Assembly (NCBI GenBank): GCA_910579225.1
Contig: CAJTTI010000007.1
Span: 40,449 to 70,513 of the forward strand
Direction: 5' to 3'
Source: an uncultured Lachnospiraceae bacterium
Lineage (GTDB): Bacteria > Bacillota > Clostridia > Lachnospirales > Lachnospiraceae
DNA: 30,065 nucleotides
Below, one piece after another: positions 1 through 7,711 of the stretch. Position numbers and translations under genes: made by a program. Each line of letters starts with the position of its first letter. The stretch's first letter is position 1. The notes under the pieces are model-generated. The model saw only the letters and a list, made by a program, of their open reading frames with translations, had not been told where the DNA came from and ran no database searches.

Positions 1-43
1 CTTCGCTTCTTAAACAGCTCTGCGTACTGTCCGGAAGATGCTG

Positions 44-2881
44 TTAAAAACCTCTACGCTTCTTCTCGTTTTGCAGGCGTTTTTCCAGCCTGCTGTAGAT
101 CTGTTCCGAGAGGGCGCCCATCTGCTGCCGGATGCCCTTCTCCACCAGTTCGGTCAGATCCTCGGTCTCTTTTTTGACCACCTGCCGGGTCTCCTGATGC
201 ATGGTCCTGCTGACGATGTTGTGGTCCCGGGTCTCTTCATGGGTGACCTGGGTTTTGCCCCGGGTAATCCGGTTCTGCTCCATCAGGGATTCCAGCATCT
301 CCTGGTTGATCTGATGCTCTGAAGCCTTGTGGACCAGCGAGACCTCGCTCCCCCGCCGCTCCTGACGGAACGTGCGGGAAGGCTCTGTCCCGGAAATCTT
401 TGGTTCTTTCCATTTTTCCAGAATCGTCTCCGAAGTCTCCTGTATCCGGCGCAGCTCTTCCCCGGGCACCTGCTCCGTCACTCTGTGGACGGTCTCGGCC
501 TCATGGATGTCCCGAAGCAGCATCCCCATACTGCCGGCCTCCCTCGCCTCCTGGGCCGCTCCTTCTTTTTGAGCGGACAGATACTGCCAGAGCTTCTCAT
601 AGGCCCTCCGGGTCTGCTGCGGCAGAAGCTCCATCAGCTTCTCTGTGCGCTTCTCTTCTTCCTGCGCTTCTCTTTGCCGTTCTTCCTCGTATTCCCGGAA
701 CAGGCCCTCCGGGTCCTTAAGGGCCTTCAGGCTGTCCCTTCGCATATCTCTTTTTGCGGCCGGTATTTTCCCGGAGACGGCCCCTGGACCTTTCTTTATC
801 TCCTGGTGGATTTTCAGTCTCTCGAGATTCTGCTGGTTGATCTGGCGGATCTGACGCAGCAGCTCCCCGGAAGATTCCTTTTCGGATGTCCCGGGCGGCA
901 GAGGACTTTCCTCCGGCAGATCAAAAGGAGCTCCCTGCTCTCCGGTCTGGTATATCATCTCCAGGGACGGCTCCTCTCCGGACTCCCGGGGCAGGGACGC
1001 GCGGAATGCCTCCCTCAAAATTTCCTTCCGGACCGTTTCCTCCGGCTTCTTCGCTGCCTGACCCCCAACCTCAGCTTCTCCGGCTTTTTGCACTTCCCCG
1101 GAGCCTGCCGCCGCATCTGGTTCCCGGTCCGCAGTCTGCCATTTCAAAAGCACCGTCTCGGCCGCTTCCATCCGGCCGCCCCCCAAAGACTCCCCCTCTT
1201 TCAGCAGTCCGGTATCTGTCCGCTTTTCTGCGGAGCGTTCCGCTTCTCTGGCCGCCTCGACGATCCGGAAAATCTGGCTGCTTTCCCGGTATTCCTGACT
1301 GGACGCTTTCAAATACTGTTCCGCCGTCCGGTAAAACCGTTCCCGCCCTTCCTGTACCCAGCGGACCAGTTCCTTTACGGAAGCTTCCGGCGCGATCTCC
1401 TCTGAACCGGCGGAGGTGCCGGACAGAAAGTGAATCTCCGCTTCTGCTCCCGCTTTCGACGCGCTTTTTCCCTGCCTGAGACCCGGCTCTCCGGCTTTTT
1501 CGACCGCTTTTAGAAGCTGTTCTTCTTGTTCTTTTGCAGTCTCCCTGCTTCTTACCGGTTCCTGTTCTGTTTCCGGTTCGGATGATTTCATTCCGGAAAT
1601 GTTCCCGCTGCTTCCTCTCTCTTCGCCGTTCTTGCGGGAAGATGCCGCGTCAGTCGATTCCCGGCTCCTTTTTTTCTCCTCCAAAGCAGCCGCCGGAAGC
1701 TCCTCCTTTGAGGCTTTTGCCCCTTCCGGATGCGAGAGCTCTGCGCTCTGATACCCTTCGCTCAGGATCTGCCAGGTATTCTCCCCGTACTGATTCCAGA
1801 GGAAGAAAAACCGTTCCTCCGCCTCCCGCCCCGCGGTAAGAAGCTCTTGGGCCAGATGGATCTCCTGTTCGGTAAGCTTCTGCTGGCGGACGGTCCAGAG
1901 GTTCTCTTCGCTCTGCACCTGCCACTGGTTATGGAATCCGGTTTTGAGCCGGTAGAGGGTATTCTCCGCCGACTGATACAGCGCGTGCTCCATGGACAGC
2001 CAGGTATCGGCCCGGTTTTGCTGCCGGTGGGAGAGGCTCAGATACAGATTGTCGACGAGGCTAAGGAGCACCGAAGAGGTGATCTGACTGCCGACCCAGG
2101 TTTCTATGGAGTCCTCATCCTCCGGCTCCGGCTGCCGGTATCCGTCGTCATGGCGGTACACCAGGGGAAGCGACTCTTTTCTCACCTCCTGGCGGAGTTT
2201 CTGTAAGAGAACCTGCACCGCCACCCGCTTCTGTTCGCTGATCTTTAACTCCTGGCGGGTGATATATTGACTGTTCCAGCTCTGGCTCTGCTGAAAATTA
2301 TTCAGGATCTGATAGATGGCTCCGGTTTTCAGACGGTTCATAATCTCCTGATGAAGCGTCCCTCCCGGCGGTCCGGCCGCCGCTCGTTCCTCCGCCGTCT
2401 TTTGTTCTTTTTCGTGACTGTGCCAGGCTTCCACCCGCTCTCTTAACTCCCCCAGATGATTCCAGTAGAGACTGATCAGCCGCTCTGTGGTCCGGGTCTC
2501 CTGCTTTAAGCGGAATACCTGCTTCATGAACTGATTCACCTCCCGGACGCCCAGCTTCTTAAGCACATCCGTGATGAATACCCGGTCCTGATAGGTGAGG
2601 TTTGCTTCCTCCATCACCGCGATCCGGTTCAGCACATTGTTGATGACCGCAAGCTTCGTCTCCTGGTGATTCTCGATATGGGTATTCTCCGCGATCCGGA
2701 CGCCCCCGCCCTCCTCCAGATAGAGTTCCAGCGGGGCGGTCACCACATGGAGCAGATCCTCCTTGTCGATTCCGGCGGACAAAAGTCCGTAATTTCCTGT
2801 GATTCTATGATAAAATGCTTCCTGGGAGGAGATCATGGCCGGATTGCAACGAAGCTCCAGCGGCGCTTTCAAAGTCAGCAT
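44..2881 (-). CDS. Large charged coiled-coil protein of the contractile injection gene cluster, unknown function
   Basis: I do not recognise a family. The 945-residue product has no signal peptide or membrane segment. Residues 1-160 look globular or helical. From about 160 to the end it is dominated by Glu, Lys, Arg, Gln and Ala, with long predicted helices, and the centre (about 390-730) is low-complexity and probably disordered. The last 80 residues again look like a coiled coil and end in a basic tail. It follows the repeat-tailed tube gene on the same strand after a 68-bp gap holding a hairpin. A GGGAGG ribosome site lies 11 bases before the ATG. Its place among particle genes would fit a tape-measure-like, baseplate-associated or cargo protein, but classical tape measures carry hydrophobic stretches and this one does not. 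Gene reality is well supported by length, strand and spacing; the role is open. Confidence 0.8.
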   Translation of the reverse strand: MLTLKAPLELRCNPAMISSQEAFYHRITGNYGLLSAGIDKEDLLHVVTAPLELYLEEGGGVRIAENTHIENHQETKLAVINNVLNRIAVMEEANLTYQDRVFITDVLKKLGVREVNQFMKQVFRLKQETRTTERLISLYWNHLGELRERVEAWHSHEKEQKTAEERAAAGPPGGTLHQEIMNRLKTGAIYQILNNFQQSQSWNSQYITRQELKISEQKRVAVQVLLQKLRQEVRKESLPLVYRHDDGYRQPEPEDEDSIETWVGSQITSSVLLSLVDNLYLSLSHRQQNRADTWLSMEHALYQSAENTLYRLKTGFHNQWQVQSEENLWTVRQQKLTEQEIHLAQELLTAGREAEERFFFLWNQYGENTWQILSEGYQSAELSHPEGAKASKEELPAAALEEKKRSRESTDAASSRKNGEERGSSGNISGMKSSEPETEQEPVRSRETAKEQEEQLLKAVEKAGEPGLRQGKSASKAGAEAEIHFLSGTSAGSEEIAPEASVKELVRWVQEGRERFYRTAEQYLKASSQEYRESSQIFRIVEAAREAERSAEKRTDTGLLKEGESLGGGRMEAAETVLLKWQTADREPDAAAGSGEVQKAGEAEVGGQAAKKPEETVRKEILREAFRASLPRESGEEPSLEMIYQTGEQGAPFDLPEESPLPPGTSEKESSGELLRQIRQINQQNLERLKIHQEIKKGPGAVSGKIPAAKRDMRRDSLKALKDPEGLFREYEEERQREAQEEEKRTEKLMELLPQQTRRAYEKLWQYLSAQKEGAAQEAREAGSMGMLLRDIHEAETVHRVTEQVPGEELRRIQETSETILEKWKEPKISGTEPSRTFRQERRGSEVSLVHKASEHQINQEMLESLMEQNRITRGKTQVTHEETRDHNIVSRTMHQETRQVVKKETEDLTELVEKGIRQQMGALSEQIYSRLEKRLQNEKKRRGF

Positions 2882-2916
2882 ATTTGACCGATCCTCCCTT
2901 CTTTCATGTAAATTCG

Positions 2917-2941
2917 TAACTGTTCCGTACCTTCACAGTTA
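2917..2941. repeat. TAACTGT hairpin repeat, copy 1
   Basis: The arms TAACTGT and ACAGTTA enclose an 11-base loop in the 68-bp gap upstream of the 945-residue protein gene. A closely related hairpin with the same arms and a nearly identical loop lies at 7564-7590. I see no T-run to make it a terminator. Confidence 0.6.
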
Positions 2942-2949
2942 TGTAGATT

Positions 2950-4344
2950 CTATAAGTCTTCCGTATGGTTCCCGCGGCCGGCGAGGAAATTTGCCGTATC
3001 CACCGCGCTTCGTTTGGGCAGCCACCTCTGGGCACGCTGCTCCATGGCGCCTTTGCGCATCTCATTCTGGGCGTAGGTACTTCCCGTGGTGCTCCCGTTG
3101 CTTCCGAGGAATCCGGCAGCTGCACCATCCCCGTCGCCTTCTCCGCTGTCAAAGCTCCATTTTACCGCTTTTTCTTCCATCACGCCTTTGCGCACTTCAT
3201 TCTTCGCGTAGCTGCTTCCTGTGGTGCTTCCATTGCTTCCGAGGAAATCCGGCTGAGAACCATTCTCATCTCCCTCTCCTCCGCCCAACGTCCACTTCAC
3301 CGCTTTTTCTTCCATCGTGCCTTTGCGCACTTCATTCTGCGCGTAACTGCTTCCTGTGGTGCTTCCGTTGGAACCGCGGAATCCGGGGGTTGAACCATCC
3401 TCGTTTTCTTCCCCTCCAAAGGTCCATTTTTTTGCCTTTTCTTCCATGACATTTTTTCGGACCTCATTCTGTGTATAAGTAATTCTGGTCGTGCTTCCGC
3501 CGGATCCTAAAAATTCCGGCAGCGCTCCTTCCTGGCCCGCCTCTTCCTTTTTCTGGTGAAAACTCCATCTGCTGGCCTTCTGTTCCATCTGCGCTTTCCG
3601 AAGTTCTTTCTGTGCGTAAACGCTGTCGGTGGTACTGCCGCCTACTCCGCGGAAATCCGGCCGGACATTCGGTTCTTCGGGCGAATCTCCGCCGCCCACT
3701 CTCTGATATTTTAAGTCGCTGTCGCCCCCCGAGAAGATCCACTTCTTCGCCCGCGCTTCCATCTGCGCGGCGGACTCCTCCTCCCGGGAACGGTTCGCGG
3801 ACTGATTCCCGTTCCCGCTCTTGCTGATGCCTTCAAATTTCCAGGGCTCTTCCATCAGAAAGCTCCCCGCCACATCGTCCACACATACCAGCTCCCGGTA
3901 GGCGATGGTCGTCGTCTCCACCAGAAGGCCGCCCTTCTCGGCGTTCAGCTCCCCATACTCTTTTGACATCACCGTACATCCGGTAAAGACATACATGCGG
4001 ATCGGGAGAAAATCCCCGTAGATCCGGTAACGATTCACCATCAGAATCACCGGCAGCGTTAAATCCGTTCCGTTGGCCAGCGGATCCAAAATATCCGTCC
4101 CCACATACCGTTCCACCTGAAAGGTAAAGGGCTTGGAGATCGGCTTCCGGCGCATATGGACATAATCGTTCAGTCCGCCCTCCTGGATCAGCTCGTACTC
4201 GTTTTCCTTCTGAAATACATGTACGGACCTGCAGGGCAGATCAAAGACTCCCTCCACCCGGAGCATAAAGTTAAAATTTACCGCCGGATTGTTCCCGTAG
4301 TTCCGGACCAGAATATTGCCGGAATTCGCCTGCACGACTGCCAT
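2950..4344 (-). CDS. Tail tube (gp19/Pvc1-like) protein with a C-terminal six-unit repeat tail
   Basis: Residues 1-172 resemble the T4 gp19/Pvc1 tube fold: an N-terminal NFNFMLRVEG strand, a central KPFTFQVERY strand and a closing AYRELVCVDD strand, as in the plain tube gene upstream. Ordinary tube proteins stop there (about 150-170 residues). This one adds about 290 residues made of roughly 45-residue units. Each unit has a GSTT linker (at residues 236, 283, 327, 372 and 417), a YAQNEVRKG..MEEKA helix and a conserved Trp (202, 260, 307, 351, 396, 441), separated by acidic Gly-rich spacers. The first unit is degenerate. The repeats also show in the DNA (about 2980-3760). A GGAGAGG ribosome site precedes the ATG. 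It probably forms a specialised ring of the tube, perhaps at the baseplate end, with a tail that binds cargo or a partner. The repeat function is unknown. Confidence 0.8.
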   Translation of the reverse strand: MAVVQANSGNILVRNYGNNPAVNFNFMLRVEGVFDLPCRSVHVFQKENEYELIQEGGLNDYVHMRRKPISKPFTFQVERYVGTDILDPLANGTDLTLPVILMVNRYRIYGDFLPIRMYVFTGCTVMSKEYGELNAEKGGLLVETTTIAYRELVCVDDVAGSFLMEEPWKFEGISKSGNGNQSANRSREEESAAQMEARAKKWIFSGGDSDLKYQRVGGGDSPEEPNVRPDFRGVGGSTTDSVYAQKELRKAQMEQKASRWSFHQKKEEAGQEGALPEFLGSGGSTTRITYTQNEVRKNVMEEKAKKWTFGGEENEDGSTPGFRGSNGSTTGSSYAQNEVRKGTMEEKAVKWTLGGGEGDENGSQPDFLGSNGSTTGSSYAKNEVRKGVMEEKAVKWSFDSGEGDGDGAAAGFLGSNGSTTGSTYAQNEMRKGAMEQRAQRWLPKRSAVDTANFLAGRGNHTEDL

Positions 4345-4363
4345 ATCCTATAACCTCTCCTGT

Positions 4364-4561
4364 CTAACGCGTTGCTTTCATGTCGAGAATGCTTTTCTCT
4401 CTGGACTTCTTTTCGGGGGACAGACTCTGATTAATCTTCGAGATCTCACTGCACCATCTCCTTCGGACCTTGTGGTCCAGCCTTTGGACCTCCTCGCTGC
4501 TCCAGTGAAAATAATACGAGATAAACGCCATCTCCCGGTAAAGCTCTTCCTCCGGATACAG
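4364..4561 (-). CDS. DUF6760-like small eCIS protein (start unclear)
   Basis: This short reading frame of about 65 residues matches what I recall of the DUF6760 family found beside tube genes in eCIS clusters: a YPEEELYRE segment, then MAFISYYFHW, then RRRW and EISKINQ. It ends 20 bases before the repeat-tailed tube gene. No ATG, GTG or TTG lies where the family should begin. The only ATG, at 4531, would cut off the conserved N-terminal segment. The given start is a CTG; an ATA at 4567 overlaps the stop of the preceding gene. The preceding chaperone-like frame ends in a run of five G at this point, so a -1 ribosomal frameshift fusing the two products, or a sequencing indel, is also possible. 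That the frame is coding is well supported by the motif; the mode of initiation is not settled. Confidence 0.65.
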   Translation of the reverse strand: MYPEEELYREMAFISYYFHWSSEEVQRLDHKVRRRWCSEISKINQSLSPEKKSREKSILDMKATR

Positions 4562-4563
4562 CT

Positions 4564-4929
4564 TTATCCCCCTGTTGTAAAATTTAGCGGCACCTTGTAC
4601 ACCTTCCCGCAGTCGGGACAGACGGTCTCCATCATCGGCGGCTCGATGTCATTGATCCGCTGATACATATCCTGCAGAAACGCCAGATCCGCCGTGAACA
4701 GCTTCTCGATCAGATTCGCCGTCACCATCTCCACGCCCTCCAGCTCCGTGACTACCTTCCCAAGCACCACAATCGTCAGATAAGAAGGATTACTGAGCAC
4801 CCGCGGGTCCCTGGTAGCGCTGATCTCATCCCCCGCCGTCGCCAGCCGCATCTTCCCCCTCCTGTGAACCTCTCCCGCACTGTCCAGATACCCCCTGGGC
4901 AGCGTAAAATCATATACTGTCTCCATCAT
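4564..4929 (-). CDS. Small phage-tail assembly chaperone-like protein with a CPxC motif
   Basis: A 121-residue product between the tube gene and the DUF6760-like gene, a position where eCIS and phage clusters carry a small assembly-chaperone or baseplate-related gene. The N-terminus (YDFTLPRGYLDS..) and the ATAGDEISATRDPRVLSNPSYLTIVVL stretch, given here only by its ends in the family's usual style of short conserved blocks, resemble T4-type small tail assembly proteins. The C-terminus carries one CPDC pair, a possible half zinc site. GGAGGG lies just upstream of two consecutive ATG codons; the second (4926) has the better spacing. The stop codon sits inside the overlap with the next frame, directly after five G. 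Family placement is by position and general resemblance, not by a decisive motif. Confidence 0.75.
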   Translation of the reverse strand: MMETVYDFTLPRGYLDSAGEVHRRGKMRLATAGDEISATRDPRVLSNPSYLTIVVLGKVVTELEGVEMVTANLIEKLFTADLAFLQDMYQRINDIEPPMMETVCPDCGKVYKVPLNFTTGG

Positions 4930-4987
4930 TACCCTCCGTATTCCTTATGGCCCGAACGCCTGAAAAAAGCGTCCGGGCCCGCTAACT

Positions 4988-5482
4988 CTAGTTCGGAATC
5001 ACCAACTCCTCATACGCGATCTCCACACTCTCAATCGCCACGTCACTGGTCTTCGCATCCAGATCCGGCGCATTGTACTTGGTCACCCACGCATTGGTCA
5101 GCACCCAGACTCTGGTGCCCGTGATCGCCGTCGCCAGCGCCTGAGGCGCTCCCCCGTTGATATCGATCATCTCAATCTGCACATTGTTGCGGGGAATTTC
5201 CCCTCTGACCTCGCTGACGCACTCCTGCACCCAGGTCTTAAACGCGCTGTCCAGCGTATATCCCATCTTCAGCGTCACATTCCCATGCTTCACCAACCCC
5301 GGAATCTTCACCGGAGCCAGACTGTTGGCGTTGCCCTGGCGGAACTCAATCACATCCACCGTCGCCTCCACGCCCGTCACCTCACTGAACGCCGCCGTCC
5401 CCGACACCCCGTCCACCGTCACCAGGAAATTCATCTTCGTCAAAGGATAGGCAAGCCCCTTACTGTTCTCATACGTCGCCAT
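4988..5482 (-). CDS. Contractile injection system tail tube protein (gp19/Pvc1-like)
   Basis: A 164-residue protein of the T4 gp19-like tube family, which stacks as hexameric rings inside the sheath to form the conduit. Seen directly: the N-terminal strand MNFLVTVDGVSG, the FSEVTGVEATVDVIEFRQGN block, the KHGNVTLKMGY strand and the C-terminal SVEIAYEELVIPN strand, all typical of this family, at its usual length. It lies downstream of the sheath gene on the same strand, but separated by a 327-bp untranslated stretch rich in hairpins. A GGAGAG ribosome site precedes the ATG. Of the two tube-like genes here this is the standard one and is probably the main tube subunit. Confidence 0.93.
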   Translation of the reverse strand: MATYENSKGLAYPLTKMNFLVTVDGVSGTAAFSEVTGVEATVDVIEFRQGNANSLAPVKIPGLVKHGNVTLKMGYTLDSAFKTWVQECVSEVRGEIPRNNVQIEMIDINGGAPQALATAITGTRVWVLTNAWVTKYNAPDLDAKTSDVAIESVEIAYEELVIPN

Positions 5483-5572
5483 TCTCTCATCTCTCCTTAT
5501 CTATCATCATTCAATCTTTTAATATCTATCTCCGCTGTTACTTTTCCACCGTCTGCCAACTCTCAGCCTGAA

Positions 5573-5751
5573 TCATGCAGATGTTCCTGCAAGACCCATT
5601 AAAGGGTGCCGGTCATCAGGCACTTACGTGCCCAATGACCCCTTCGGAGATTCAAATACCCCTCCGGGGTATGGCATACCGCTGCGTTCTTTCACTAAGT
5701 ACTCCTTCGGGGCATAAACTCCCGCGGGGTCCGGAAGGAATATCTGCATGA
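5573..5751 (-). ncRNA. Candidate structured RNA element between sheath and tube genes
   Basis: The 327-bp gap between the sheath and tube genes has no credible ORF. It contains an element closed by a 16-base inverted repeat with one mismatch (5573-5588 with 5736-5751). Nested inside are several clean hairpins: one with arms ACCC/GGGT, one with outer arms GGTCAT/ATGACC and inner arms GGCAC/GTGCC around a TTAC loop, and one with arms ATACCCC/GGGGTAT. A further GC hairpin (arms GGGGA/TCCCC) lies at 5780-5795, just after the sheath stop. I do not recognise a named riboswitch or intron. It could be a repeat-family RNA, an mRNA processing or stabilising element that sets the sheath-to-tube ratio, or a small mobile element remnant. 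Confidence 0.45.
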
Positions 5752-5779
5752 GTCGGGCGTCCGGGTACCCATAACATTC

Positions 5780-5795
5780 GGGGATCCAGGTCCCC
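5780..5795. other. GC hairpin just downstream of the sheath stop codon
   Basis: GGGGA and TCCCC arms around a six-base loop begin 15 bases after the sheath coding end. There is no T-run, so it is not a clear intrinsic terminator. It could attenuate transcription or stabilise the 3' end of the sheath message. Confidence 0.4.
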
Positions 5796-5809
5796 TCAGA
5801 AAAGTAACC

Positions 5810-7513
5810 CTACTCCGTCTCTTCTCCCCCGCCGGCTTCCGCCGTATGCTGCGTCACTCGGAAGATCACAAACTCCGCCGGTCTCGACGGTGCGATACCG
5901 ATATTGCAGATCAGTCTGCCGTTCATAATGTCGTCTCTGGTCATTGTAGACGGCCCGATCTCCACAAAATAACCCTCTCCCGGCGTGGAACCTGCCAGCA
6001 TACCGGTTCTCCACATGCTGTCCAAGAAGGAAGAGATGGTCAGGCTGACTCTCTGCCAGAGTGCCGTATCGTTGGGCTCGAATACCACCCAGTTGGTGTT
6101 TGCCTTGATGCTCTCCTCCACATAGATAAAGAGCCTTCTGACATTGACATACTTGAACGCGCTGTTGCTGCTGGCCGTCCTCGCGCCCCACACGCGGATT
6201 CCCTGTCCCGGAATCGCCCGAATCAGATTCACGCCCTCCGGATTCAGGACATCCTGCTCCGCCTTGGTATAATTCACCTTCAGGCCGGTACAGAACACGA
6301 TCTCATTGGCGGGCGCCTTGTGCACGCCCCGGTTGATATCCGTCCTGGAATACACTCCAAGCACCGCTCCCGAAGGCGGTATGTAATCGCTCTTGTTGGA
6401 GGACCGGTCAAAGACCTGAATCCAGGGATGATACATGGCGCCATAGCTGGAATCAATGATATTGCGGTATTCGATCAGGTCCTTCGTCTTGTACAGATCT
6501 CCCGGCATGTCGAAAACCGCGATCCGGCTCTTGAGACTCTCACAGTGCGCCACCAGAGATACGATCACTTCCGGATCGGTGATGCCCGGAATCGCCATCA
6601 TGCTGACTGTGCTGTTCTCCAGGAAAGACTGAATTCCCGTGCGTTTGCCGGGACCTTCGTCCGTACCGATAAAAGTCGCAGGCGTCACCTTGTTCATGGT
6701 TCCGTCAAAGCCGCCTTCCAGATTCAGGATGCCGCCCGGATTCCCCTTTCCGAACACTTCCTCCACCGGATTTCCGATCTGTTCAGTCTGACCAACGGTC
6801 ACCTTTACCAGTTCGCTGCCCGACAGCCGGGAGCCGATATAATTCGGAGAGGACTGATTGAAGCTTAACTCCGTGTAATTTTCCACCTCATCGTTATAGC
6901 GGATGCTCACGTCCACCGTCACCAGATAGAGCACTGTCTTCGGGATGATGCCGGTGTCCACGACCTCTTTCTCAAATGGATTTTCAAAGGTAACGCTGTT
7001 GTCGTAGATCGTGGCAATACGGTTGTACTCGCCGCCGACCACCACCAGATCCCCCTCACGGAAACCTTCCACCGTTTTGGCGATGTAGCCGCTGCCCGAC
7101 TGAGCAATGAGCTGCATCTTTCGTTTGGTCACCGTATCCATGGAGATCTGAATCCGGTTGCCCCATTTTCCTTCGCTGGCCGCCTCGATGGAGAGGATTC
7201 CCAGCTCTTTTTTCGCCGCCTTTGCATCCGGCGCGATCACGCGGGACACGTAACATCTGGTTCCGCCGTTGATGAAAAACTGCTCCACGCTGTTGGCCAG
7301 ATACCGGTATTCTCCGTAGGTAAACTGACTCAAAAATCCGCCGAACTGTCTGGTAAAGCTCTTGAAGCTGGTCACCAGAGACGGTGCTCCCACAGCCGGT
7401 CCTTTCTCCGCAAAACCGATAAAACCGGCGGTGCTGGTACCGACGCCTTCGATGCTCCGGGGAGAATGATCATATTCTTCCACATATACCCCGGGGGTAA
7501 AATATTCTGCCAT
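5810..7513 (-). CDS. Contractile tail sheath protein
   Basis: A 567-residue phage-tail-sheath family protein whose contraction drives the inner tube through the target envelope. The hallmark N-terminus is present (TPGVYVEE, then TSTAGFIGFAEKGP and FGGF, then residues VEQFFINGGTRCYVSRV). The C-terminal domain includes QGIRVWGARTAS, YVNVRRLFIYVEESI, WVVFEPND and the final ICNIGIAPSRPAEFVIFRVTQ strand that interlocks neighbouring subunits. Length is typical for a sheath with an inserted outer domain (about residues 110-260). GGAGAG precedes the ATG. There is one sheath gene here, whereas Photorhabdus PVC clusters have three. The tube gene follows after a structured gap and the PAAR-like gene precedes it. 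The call is firm. Confidence 0.96.
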   Translation of the reverse strand: MAEYFTPGVYVEEYDHSPRSIEGVGTSTAGFIGFAEKGPAVGAPSLVTSFKSFTRQFGGFLSQFTYGEYRYLANSVEQFFINGGTRCYVSRVIAPDAKAAKKELGILSIEAASEGKWGNRIQISMDTVTKRKMQLIAQSGSGYIAKTVEGFREGDLVVVGGEYNRIATIYDNSVTFENPFEKEVVDTGIIPKTVLYLVTVDVSIRYNDEVENYTELSFNQSSPNYIGSRLSGSELVKVTVGQTEQIGNPVEEVFGKGNPGGILNLEGGFDGTMNKVTPATFIGTDEGPGKRTGIQSFLENSTVSMMAIPGITDPEVIVSLVAHCESLKSRIAVFDMPGDLYKTKDLIEYRNIIDSSYGAMYHPWIQVFDRSSNKSDYIPPSGAVLGVYSRTDINRGVHKAPANEIVFCTGLKVNYTKAEQDVLNPEGVNLIRAIPGQGIRVWGARTASSNSAFKYVNVRRLFIYVEESIKANTNWVVFEPNDTALWQRVSLTISSFLDSMWRTGMLAGSTPGEGYFVEIGPSTMTRDDIMNGRLICNIGIAPSRPAEFVIFRVTQHTAEAGGGEETE

Positions 7514-7532
7514 ATTTACTCTCCTTAATTAA

Positions 7533-7560
7533 AGTTCCGCATCTTCCCGATGCTGTTTTC
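7533..7560 (-). repeat. Minimal copy of the GCATC...GATGC hairpin repeat
   Basis: A short hairpin (GCATC, loop TTCCC, GATGC) flanked by the same outer bases, AGTTCC on one side and TGTTTTC on the other, that bound the 111-bp repeats at 14351-14683 and 15941-16048. It looks like the two ends of that family with the interior missing. Confidence 0.5.
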
Positions 7561-7563
7561 AGG

Positions 7564-7636
7564 GTAACTGTTCAGTACCTTCACAGTTACGATGCAAAAT
7601 CCATTTAAGATCGCCTTCGGCAATGGAATTTTGCAC
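7564..7636 (-). repeat. TAACTGT hairpin (copy 2) plus an adjoining long hairpin
   Basis: Bases 7564-7590 repeat the TAACTGT/ACAGTTA hairpin of 2917-2941 with extended arms (GTAACTG/CAGTTAC). Bases 7592-7636 form a second stem of about 12 pairs (GCAAAAT-CCATT against AATGG-ATTTTGC) with an inner GCC/GGC stem. Both lie in the 198-bp gap between the PAAR-like and sheath genes. Confidence 0.55.
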
Positions 7637-7648
7637 TCTTGAATCGCA

Positions 7649-7695
7649 TTCTTACGGTCTCAGCAGCAAGTGCTTCGACCTGTGCTGAATAGTTA
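7649..7695 (-). repeat. 48-bp dispersed repeat, copy 1
   Basis: About 43 of 48 positions are shared with 12248-12295, from TTCTTACGG through CAGCAGCAAGTGCTTCG to AGTTAC. An internal TCAGCA/TGCTGA stem can form. It fills the rest of the gap before the sheath gene. The outer end again carries the GTAACT motif of the hairpin repeat. Confidence 0.65.
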
Positions 7696-7711
7696 CTTTT
7701 CAGGTTTCTTA

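Noticed and set aside
1..43. Start of the next operon gene at the left edge
   Set aside because: The 43 bases after the 945-residue gene hold no start codon on the minus strand, only a fragment resembling the end of the hairpin repeat.
5573..5751. Cyclic-di-GMP, SAM or group II intron RNA
   Set aside because: The conserved core bases I know for these RNAs are not present, and there is no intron-encoded protein. Left as an unnamed structured element.
7564..7590. Intrinsic terminator before the sheath gene
   Set aside because: The hairpin has a long loop and no T-run on the operon strand, and it is a member of a repeat family.
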